From JAGUYA01 sp043802425 (lineage in GTDB: Bacteria > Omnitrophota > Gorgyraeia > Gygaellales > Profunditerraquicolaceae), in the NCBI GenBank assembly GCA_043802425.1, contig JAZDLA010000060.1, positions 1 to 10,137 on the forward strand: a stretch of 10,137 bases of DNA, given 5' to 3'. Shown one piece after another: positions 1 to 4,817 of this stretch. How positions within the stretch are numbered: position 1 is the stretch's first letter; every line of letters begins with the position of its first letter. A program made the position numbers and the translations under genes. The notes beneath the pieces were generated by a model. The model searched no databases and was not told the DNA's origin. It saw only the letters and a list, made by a program, of their open reading frames with translations.

Positions 1-1
1 C

Positions 2-919
2 AATACCGGTTTTGTTAAGCCGCAGTATCTACGCGTAATATGCGATGGGATATTGGCAAAAGGGGCAAGGGTATTCCTCTGTGATACCAATACTCTCTAT
101 CGCGGCCAGCGCACTAATTCCAAGGATCACCTGGCAATTGCTGCTCTCCACGGCTTCACTAAGGAGGCAACCGGGGTAGAGGTGATTATTCCAGATGACT
201 CTCAAAGTGAGAATACAATAGGTATAGAGATTAACCAAAAATTCATTAAAACAGCAAAGCTCGTGCGCCTGTTTATTGATGCCGATGCTATTGTTGCGGT
301 AAGCCACTTTAAAGGCCATATAATGACCGGCTTTGCCGGAGGTTTAAAAAATCTAGGCATGGGTTGCGCTACCAGGGAAGGCAAGCTCATGCAGCATGCT
401 GAGGTCGCGCCTGTTGTCTATACACAGAAGTGCACGGGTTGCGGCGAATGCGAAAAAATATGCCCGGCTAGCGCCATCCGTATTGAAAACCAGAAATCGG
501 TTATTGATGGTTTAAAATGTATCGGTTGTGCCAGCTGTATTGCGGCTTGTTCCTTTTTGGCAATAGATGTGCCGTGGGAGTCAGGGGGCAGGACAATGCA
601 GGAGAAGATGATTGAATATGCCCTGGCGGTGATTAAAGAAAAAAAGGAGAGAGCAGCATTTTTTAATTTTGCCATTAAAATCACCAAAGAATGCGATTGT
701 TTGGCTAAAGATGATCCCCGGGTTGCGCCGGATATCGGGATACTGGCGTCCACTGACCCGGTAAGCATTGATCAGGCCGGTTTTGATTTGGTAAATAAAG
801 CCTGCGGCAGGGATATCTTTAAGGAGCTGCATCCTGAACGTGAAAGTATAAGGCAGCTTGAATATGCCCATAAGCTCGGCCTGGGTAACCTTGATTACGA
901 GCTGATAACCTTAGCGTAG
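2..919 (+). CDS. DUF362 protein with two 4Fe-4S ferredoxin motifs, 5'-truncated by the window edge
   Basis: The frame is open to the first base. A TTG at 53 could be read as a start, but the 17 codons before it encode NTGFVKPQYLR, a normal internal stretch of DUF362 proteins, so the true start lies outside the window. The DUF362 part continues with a DTNTLYRGQR block and KGHIMTGFAGGLKNLGMG. Counted from the TTG, Cys127/130/133/137 (CTGCGECEKIC) and Cys156/159/162/166 (CIGCASCIAAC) form two CxxCxxCxxxC motifs that should each bind a 4Fe-4S cluster. About 305 codons are present; roughly 50 N-terminal residues are probably missing, judged from the family. The family's reaction is not settled; the clusters suggest electron transfer, probably cytoplasmic since no membrane segment is visible. 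A REP-like repeat begins 12 bases after the stop. Confidence 0.9.
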   Translation, partial: NTGFVKPQYLRVICDGILAKGARVFLCDTNTLYRGQRTNSKDHLAIAALHGFTKEATGVEVIIPDDSQSENTIGIEINQKFIKTAKLVRLFIDADAIVAVSHFKGHIMTGFAGGLKNLGMGCATREGKLMQHAEVAPVVYTQKCTGCGECEKICPASAIRIENQKSVIDGLKCIGCASCIAACSFLAIDVPWESGGRTMQEKMIEYALAVIKEKKERAAFFNFAIKITKECDCLAKDDPRVAPDIGILASTDPVSIDQAGFDLVNKACGRDIFKELHPERESIRQLEYAHKLGLGNLDYELITLA

Positions 920-930
920 GGAGAGGAAAA

Positions 931-978
931 TGGGGTCAGAATTATTTTATTAGTGGAAAAATAGATCTGACCCTATAT
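931..978. repeat. REP-like palindromic repeat, copy A
   Basis: This 48-bp intergenic unit matches 3306-3353 at 42 of 48 positions by eye. It carries a perfect 8-bp inverted repeat, GGGTCAGA at 933-940 and TCTGACCC at 966-973, around an AT-rich centre. Short palindromes of this sort between genes resemble REP elements moved by IS200-like (RAYT) transposases. No such transposase is in the window, so the assignment rests on form and repetition only. Confidence 0.75.
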
Positions 979-1007
979 CTTACTTTGGGAAGAATAGGCG
1001 CCCCTTA

Positions 1008-2513
1008 ATGAAAATATTACTTTCTTCGATCTGCCTGGAAACAGGCACTGACATTCAGCTGGCCCTTTATTATTTAAAAGGCTATATTCTAAAGCTCAGG
1101 CCCTCATCTAAAGTAACCATACAGGTTTTTACAGAGAACCAAAGTATCCCCGCCGTTATAAGAAAAATCCTTGAATCTAAAGCACAGGTAATCGGGTTTT
1201 CCTGCTATATCTGGAACATCAAGAAAACTTTAAATATCTGCCGCCGGCTAAAAGAGATAAGCTCGGGTTTAAAGATTATTTTAGGCGGACCGGAAGTAAG
1301 CCCGCGCGCAGAAGAAATATTGGCTAAAGAGAAAGCAGTTGATGTGGTGGTCAGGGGTGAAGGCGAGGAGAGTTTTGCGCAATTCGTCCAGATGGGGTTT
1401 GACCGTAGATCCTTTAAGCGGGGCGCTATTCAGACGGATCTAGGCCGTATAAATGGAATTTCATTCCGTAAAAATAAAAAGATAATCCATAATCCGGATA
1501 GGGCGCTCTTAAGCAATGTCGATGATATCCCTTCGCCGTATCTCTCCGGCTTGGTAAACCTCAAAGACAAAAATATTGTAGATGTGCCTTTGGAAACCAT
1601 GCGCGGATGTTTTTTCCGCTGCCACTATTGCTATTATCATAAGAGTTTCCCTTTAGTAAGGTATTTCTCTTTGAGCCGGGTAGAGAAGGAGCTAAAGCTT
1701 ATTCTTTCCCATAAGCCCCATGAAGTATACTTGATGGATGCCACCTTTAATTCCAATCCCCAAAGGGCAAAGAAGATCCTTAAAATCTTTATCAGATATA
1801 ACCAGGGCGCTAATTTGCACGTGGAGTTAAAAGCAGAGCTGGTTGATCAAGAGATGGCTCGGCTTCTATCACAGGCCAATGCCTATAATATAGAAATCGG
1901 TATCCAGAGCATAAATCCCAAAACCATAAAAGCGATCAACCGCAGGTTTAATAAAGAAAAGTTTATTAAGGGCATCCGTTACTTAAATAAATTTGAACTT
2001 TACTATGAAATACAGCTTATTGATGTACTCCCCCATCAGAGCTATGAGAGCCTGATGAAATCCCTGGACTGGCTTTACTCGATGCACCCTGCAAAAGTGG
2101 TGATCTTTCGCCTGGCTATGCTTTTTGGAACAACATTACGGGATAAAGCCCTAAGCTTTGGTATTGAATATGATCATTGCGCGCCTTATTCTGCCTATAA
2201 AAGTAATGCTATGACTAATAGGGAAGTAAAAAGTATCGAGAAGTTATCTTATGCCATGTGCCGGCTTTATGACAGCCAGGTTTTCCAGAAAACGCTCTAT
2301 GCCTTTAAGGCAAGGGCAGGGGTAAAGATATCTACGATACTGGAGGATTGGGTGGCCTGGGAGAGCCGTTTTAAAAGGCGGCCCGCGGATTATCCGGAAT
2401 TCTTAAATAAAAAATCTCCTATGTTTCTGGAGTACCTCTGCCGTAAACACTCTAAAGTCTATCTTTATAAGGAGCTCTTGCCGGGGTTACTCCGGGGGTT
2501 ATGTTTTACCTAA
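1008..2513 (+). CDS. B12-binding-domain radical SAM protein
   Basis: A 501-residue protein in two parts. Residues 1 to about 130 look like the cobalamin-binding-type Rossmann domain of this superfamily (ALYYLKGYI, VIGFSCYIWN, ILGGPEVSPR at 91-100, VRGEGEESF near 116-123). The classic DxHxxG motif is not seen, which is common in these proteins. The radical SAM part begins at METMRG-type sequence before Cys201, Cys205 and Cys208 (CFFRCHYC), the CxxxCxxC that holds the 4Fe-4S cluster cleaving S-adenosylmethionine; IEIGIQS follows as expected for the barrel. The C-terminal 120 residues could be a DUF4080-like domain, a weak guess. The substrate cannot be told. The ATG follows copy A of the repeat by about 30 bases and has only a poor ribosome binding site (ATAGG, 8 bases before). 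The N-terminus MKILLSSICLETG fits the family, supporting this start. Confidence 0.88.
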   Translation: MKILLSSICLETGTDIQLALYYLKGYILKLRPSSKVTIQVFTENQSIPAVIRKILESKAQVIGFSCYIWNIKKTLNICRRLKEISSGLKIILGGPEVSPRAEEILAKEKAVDVVVRGEGEESFAQFVQMGFDRRSFKRGAIQTDLGRINGISFRKNKKIIHNPDRALLSNVDDIPSPYLSGLVNLKDKNIVDVPLETMRGCFFRCHYCYYHKSFPLVRYFSLSRVEKELKLILSHKPHEVYLMDATFNSNPQRAKKILKIFIRYNQGANLHVELKAELVDQEMARLLSQANAYNIEIGIQSINPKTIKAINRRFNKEKFIKGIRYLNKFELYYEIQLIDVLPHQSYESLMKSLDWLYSMHPAKVVIFRLAMLFGTTLRDKALSFGIEYDHCAPYSAYKSNAMTNREVKSIEKLSYAMCRLYDSQVFQKTLYAFKARAGVKISTILEDWVAWESRFKRRPADYPEFLNKKSPMFLEYLCRKHSKVYLYKELLPGLLRGLCFT

Positions 2514-2524
2514 TCATAAATAGC

Positions 2525-2553
2525 TTGCAGAAAGCGGTTGTTTGAAGTATAAT
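2525..2553 (+). promoter_or_regulatory. Sigma-70-type promoter before the hairpin leader
   Basis: TTGCAG at 2525-2530 and TATAAT at 2548-2553 are 17 bases apart, the optimal spacing. Transcription would start near 2560, giving a leader of about 165 nt that consists mostly of the 42-bp tandem repeat. A second promoter with the same -35 hexamer lies at 2930-2957. Confidence 0.75.
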
Positions 2554-2570
2554 CTTTAACTACGCGGTAT

Positions 2571-2712
2571 TGTAAACTACTGTTTAGCACCCAAATCTAT
2601 TGGATGATTTGGTGTAAACTACTGTTTAGCACCCAAACCTATTGGATGGTTTGGTGTAAACTACTGTTTAGCACCCAAACCTATTGGATGGTTTGGTATA
2701 AACTGCTGTTTA
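2571..2712 (+). repeat. 42-bp tandem repeat forming hairpins in a 5' leader
   Basis: Three full copies at 2571-2612, 2613-2654 and 2655-2696, then a 16-base partial copy at 2697-2712 that ends in the ribosome binding site of the next gene. Each copy can form two hairpins: a small one (TAAAC-TACT-GTTTA) and a larger one whose left arm CACCCAAA(T/C)C pairs with GA/GGTTTGGT(G), with a bulged C and the loop TATTGGAT. The larger hairpins are at 2588-2614, 2630-2656 and 2672-2698. Copies 2 and 3 differ from copy 1 by a T-A to C-G pair swap in the stem, so pairing is conserved. Because 42 is divisible by 3, the repeats leave an open frame that encodes a repeated 14-residue peptide; it is probably not translated. 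Confidence 0.85.
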
Positions 2713-2723
2713 AGGAGAGTGCT

Positions 2724-2921
2724 GTGGCTAGAGATAATTATTCGTATAAGAAGTATCAGAAAGAATTAGCCAAGAAGAAGAAGGCAGAGGAAAAGAAGCA
2801 AAGAAAACTGGAGAAAAAAACGACGGAGGTTCAGTCGCACCTTGCCTTATCGGATGGTAAGTGCGCCCCTTCCTTGGGCGAGTCTGGGCAGGTCCCCAAT
2901 GATCAGGTTGCCTTAGAATAA
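2724..2921 (+). CDS. Small Lys/Glu-rich protein of unknown function (65 aa)
   Basis: The start is taken as GTG at 2724 because AAGGAG at 2712-2717 lies 6 bases before it; the longer frame from ATG 2604 would translate the tandem repeat and has no ribosome binding site. The product begins ARDNYSYKKYQKELAKKKK and continues as a charged, probably helical Lys/Glu/Arg segment up to about residue 37. Small proteins with an RDNYS-KK-QKE-A-KKK pattern occur in several Gram-negative lineages without a known job, as far as I recall. Such basic stretches can bind RNA, but nothing proves it here. The last 30 residues (SHLALSDGKCAPS onward) are uncharged by comparison and overlap a GC-rich CGCCC/GGGCG hairpin around 2866-2882, so the C-terminus may be a recent addition. 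It has its own promoter and a long structured leader. Confidence 0.7.
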   Translation: MARDNYSYKKYQKELAKKKKAEEKKQRKLEKKTTEVQSHLALSDGKCAPSLGESGQVPNDQVALE

Positions 2922-2929
2922 AGAAATAC

Positions 2930-2957
2930 TTGCAGTTTTTTTTAAAAGCCCTATAAT
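2930..2957 (+). promoter_or_regulatory. Sigma-70-type promoter before the zinc-ribbon gene
   Basis: TTGCAG at 2930-2935 and TATAAT at 2952-2957 are 16 bases apart, with a T-run between them. The -35 hexamer is identical to that of the promoter at 2525. Transcription would start near 2964, giving a leader of about 80 nt that contains the diverged hairpin at 2995-3025. Confidence 0.7.
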
Positions 2958-2994
2958 CACAACTCAAGGATAAGTCTTTAGTAGAAATAAAAGA

Positions 2995-3025
2995 GGCACC
3001 CAAATATATTGGAGTATTTGGTGCC
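2995..3025 (+). promoter_or_regulatory. Diverged fourth copy of the leader hairpin
   Basis: CACCCAAATA (2997-3006), loop TATTGGAG (3007-3014), TATTTGGTG (3015-3023). This matches the hairpins at 2588-2698, including the bulged C and the TATTGGA loop, but the two loop-proximal base pairs have changed on both arms together (T-A and A-T here; T-A/C-G or C-G/C-G there). GG at 2995-2996 and CC at 3024-3025 extend the stem. It ends 9 bases before the GGGAGG ribosome binding site of the zinc-ribbon gene, so it could affect translation. Confidence 0.75.
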
Positions 3026-3044
3026 CATTACTATGGGAGGAAAC

Positions 3045-3209
3045 ATGGGATATCAAGGTGGTGGCGGTGGGTACGGCGGGCCACGGGAGATGCACAAGGC
3101 TGTTTGCGCAGAGTGCAAGAAAGAGTGCGAAGTCCCGTTTAAGCCTAGAGATGATCGTCCGATATACTGCAGGGATTGTTATTCAAAGCGTAAGAACGAA
3201 GGCCGTTAA
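3045..3209 (+). CDS. Gly/Tyr-rich small zinc-ribbon protein, zf-trcl type (54 aa)
   Basis: The ATG at 3045 is preceded by GGGAGG at 3035-3040. The in-frame TTG at 3009 lies inside the leader hairpin loop and is an unlikely start. Residues 2-12 are GYQGGGGGYGG, a low-complexity tract like those of RNA-binding proteins. Residues 17-50 hold Cys21-x2-Cys24 and Cys42-x2-Cys45 with the conserved block EVPFKPRDDRPIYCRDC between them, the pattern of the 'probable zinc-ribbon' family zf-trcl; Cys28 is an extra cysteine. It should bind one zinc ion. Nucleic-acid binding is likely from the glycine-rich and basic ends but unproven. It has its own promoter at 2930 and is closed by the terminator at 3250, so it looks like a single-gene transcript sharing leader control with the gene at 2724. 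Confidence 0.85.
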   Translation: MGYQGGGGGYGGPREMHKAVCAECKKECEVPFKPRDDRPIYCRDCYSKRKNEGR

Positions 3210-3249
3210 CGAGAGAAGTTTTCCCCTCGGCTAATAGGGCGAGAGGTTT

Positions 3250-3285
3250 AAGGCTATGATCAGCAGCATCGGTCGTAGCCTTTTT
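3250..3285 (+). terminator. Rho-independent terminator after the zinc-ribbon gene
   Basis: AAGGCTATGA (3250-3259) pairs with TCGTAGCCTT (3273-3282) over 10 bp with one G-T pair; the 13-base loop is followed by a T-run ending at 3285. It lies 40 bases after the stop at 3209. Confidence 0.85.
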
Positions 3286-3305
3286 AATCTGCAAATCGGG
3301 AAATC

Positions 3306-3353
3306 GGGGGGCAGTATTATTTTATTAACGGAAAAATAGATCTGACCCCATAT
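3306..3353. repeat. REP-like palindromic repeat, copy B
   Basis: Same 48-bp element as 931-978, in the same orientation, with six differences (element positions 1, 6, 10, 23, 24 and 44). The right arm TCTGACCCC (3341-3349) is intact, but the left arm has drifted to GGGGGCAGT, so the palindrome is weaker than in copy A. It lies between the terminator at 3250-3285 and the SGNH gene start at 3372. Confidence 0.72.
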
Positions 3354-3371
3354 TTCTGCTAAAAATTTCCG

Positions 3372-4298
3372 ATGCGAAGAATTATTCATGGTGTCGTTAC
3401 TAGTTTCACCGCTATAGTTATATCTATTATTATCATAGAGGCTTGCCTTAGGATCGCGGGGATTTTTTATAGTAAGGAATTAGTAGCGGCAAAGAATATA
3501 AATAATGGTACTTTTCTTGTATATTGTTTTGGAGATTCGTTTACTTATGGGACTGGCAGCGAAAACAAAAAAGGTTACCCTGAACAACTGCAGGAACTTT
3601 GTGAAAAACAATACCCCGGTGAGGGTATAAAGGTTATCAACTTTGGAATACCAGGATCGAATTCTAAGCAGGCGTTAAATTATTTCAAATACATTCTGAC
3701 CTCTAGTGGTTATTCAAGGCCGAGCGTAGTTATTTTAATGACCGGAATGAATGATTGGTGGAATATTGCTGATAATAACAAGGTCTTATCGTATTACTTA
3801 TCGCATTATAGGATGAATCATTTTGCAACAAAATGCTGTATGGTATTACTGCGTTCTAAGATTGTAAAGTTATTAACGATATGCTTTGTTAATAAAACTA
3901 CTATTGCAAAAACTGATTTAGGTTCCCAACTCGCTATAGCAAATTCTGATGAGCCTGGAGCGCGAGAGCGAATAGGAGATGAATATTTAAGCGCTGTACG
4001 TATTATTTTTGAGCAAAATCTAAATGATTTTGTCAATTTAGCCCGATGTTCAGGTATAGATATAATATTTTCTCAATATCCAAACGGATTTATATTTGAT
4101 TCTAGTCTCGAGTATACATCTAAGAGGCTAAATATTACAATGGTTTATAACTATGAAAAGTTTAGGAAGTTTATATCTGGTGGCCAACTGGACGAATATT
4201 TTTCATCGAAGCTTTCCTACTCTCACCCTAATGATAAAGGGTATGCTATTATGGCAGAGGAGATTTTAACAACCCTTATAAGGAAAAAGCAGATTTAA
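3372..4298 (+). CDS. Membrane-anchored SGNH/GDSL-type hydrolase
   Basis: A 308-residue protein. Residues 8-30 form one hydrophobic segment (signal anchor), placing the rest outside the cytoplasmic membrane. Block I is FGDSFTYGTG with nucleophile Ser56; block II is near Gly95 (GIPGSNS); block III is GMND with Asn127; block V is SHPNDKGY with His285. These are the oxyanion-hole and catalytic positions of SGNH esterases and acyl-ester hydrolases. The usual DxxH is SYSH here, so the catalytic Asp seems replaced by Ser282 and activity may rest on a Ser-His pair. The substrate is unknown; cell-surface glycan or lipid deacylation is typical of the family. The gene is AT-rich (two sampled 60-base lines have 18 G+C each, against 33 in a helicase line) and lies between a REP-like repeat and a long palindrome, suggesting acquisition. 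The start has no clear ribosome binding site. Confidence 0.8.
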   Translation: MRRIIHGVVTSFTAIVISIIIIEACLRIAGIFYSKELVAAKNINNGTFLVYCFGDSFTYGTGSENKKGYPEQLQELCEKQYPGEGIKVINFGIPGSNSKQALNYFKYILTSSGYSRPSVVILMTGMNDWWNIADNNKVLSYYLSHYRMNHFATKCCMVLLRSKIVKLLTICFVNKTTIAKTDLGSQLAIANSDEPGARERIGDEYLSAVRIIFEQNLNDFVNLARCSGIDIIFSQYPNGFIFDSSLEYTSKRLNITMVYNYEKFRKFISGGQLDEYFSSKLSYSHPNDKGYAIMAEEILTTLIRKKQI

Positions 4299-4315
4299 TA
4301 ATGTTTTAACTATAG

Positions 4316-4384
4316 CTACCCTAATTTTTTATTCCAATAAATAGCGGCAGTTTTTTTTCAAAAAAGATATCGCTAGTAGGGTGG
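4316..4384. other. Long imperfect palindrome between genes
   Basis: Nested pairing: CTACCCTA (4316-4323) with TAGGGTGG (4377-4384, one T-G pair), TAGCG (4342-4346) with CGCTA (4371-4375), and TTTTTT (4351-4356) with AAAAAA (4360-4365). No T-run follows the outer arm, so it is not a standard terminator. It could be a transcript-end structure for the gene ending at 4298 or the remnant of a small palindromic element. Confidence 0.5.
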
Positions 4385-4412
4385 TCTTATAATTTATTTT
4401 AAAGGAGGGGTT

Positions 4413-4748
4413 ATGAATTTAATATTTATAGTTATCGTAATCGTCATAGTAGTTATTATATGGCAGGTGCGTAATATGATAATAGCAAAAGCAAGCCGCT
4501 TATCAGAAGAGGAGGAACAGAAAGAATCTCTCGTGGCAGAAGAGAGAAAAAAATTTCGGACAGAAGAAAGAATTATTGAACAAAGAGATGAAAGAAAACA
4601 CCAGGCAGAAGTTGAAGAGACGGATCGTAAGGCTAAAGTAGATAGAGACATCAGGGAAGTGGAATTAAGGCGTAAGATAAAAGATAGGAAAGACCACGAG
4701 GCAGAAGAAGAGAAGCGTACAACTGGTACGGCTGGGGACGTTCCCTAA
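4413..4748 (+). CDS. Small membrane-anchored coiled-coil protein (111 aa)
   Basis: The start is well supported: AAAGGAGG at 4401-4408 followed by ATG at 4413. Residues 3-17 (LIFIVIVIVIVVIIW) form one short membrane segment. Residues 25 to about 103 are very rich in Glu, Arg and Lys and would form a long charged helix or coiled coil, probably in the cytoplasm. No family is recognised. The overall layout (one N-terminal membrane segment plus charged helix) resembles phage-shock-like or YtxH-like small envelope proteins in form only. The last seven residues, TTGTAGDVP region, and the stop are read from a palindromic repeat at 4731-4760, so the original C-terminus may have been replaced. Confidence 0.72.
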   Translation: MNLIFIVIVIVIVVIIWQVRNMIIAKASRLSEEEEQKESLVAEERKKFRTEERIIEQRDERKHQAEVEETDRKAKVDRDIREVELRRKIKDRKDHEAEEEKRTTGTAGDVP

Positions 4749-4760
4749 GGTGCCAGGCTT
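4731..4760. repeat. REP-like palindrome overlapping the end of a gene
   Basis: GGGGACGTTCCC (4734-4745) is a 12-bp palindrome with one mismatched pair, set in GCTGGGGACGTTCCCTAAGG and followed by TGCCAGGC. Motifs of the GGGGACGTTCCC kind recur in RAYT/REP contexts in uncultured bacteria, from memory. The stop codon of the gene at 4413 (TAA, 4746-4748) is inside it. Only one copy is visible in the window, so repeat status is inferred. Confidence 0.4.
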
Positions 4761-4817
4761 TCGATTAATAAGTAATTAGGATTCAATAGGTTAGAAGAAC
4801 TGATTTTAGGAGTACTT

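Noticed and set aside
53..55. TTG at 53 as the true start of the DUF362 gene
   Set aside because: The upstream codons to the window edge match the conserved internal sequence of the family, so the gene is cut by the window.
418..871. Minus-strand frames opposite the ferredoxin part of the DUF362 gene
   Set aside because: They lie antisense to clear conserved coding sequence and show no motif or ribosome binding site.
2571..2712. CRISPR-like array
   Set aside because: The units are directly adjacent 42-bp copies without unique spacers, so this is a simple tandem repeat.
2604..2723. N-terminal 40-residue extension of the Lys-rich gene with a repeated 14-residue peptide (WCKLLFSTQTYWMV)
   Set aside because: It is the open reading of a 42-bp tandem repeat. 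There is no ribosome binding site before ATG 2604, while a good one precedes GTG 2724, and the repeat makes better sense as a leader.
3009..3044. TTG start for the zinc-ribbon gene, adding 12 residues
   Set aside because: It begins in the loop of the leader hairpin and has no ribosome binding site; ATG 3045 has GGGAGG correctly placed.
4388..4393. TATAAT before the coiled-coil gene as a promoter
   Set aside because: No acceptable -35 at the right distance, and the start of transcription would fall almost on the ribosome binding site at 4401.
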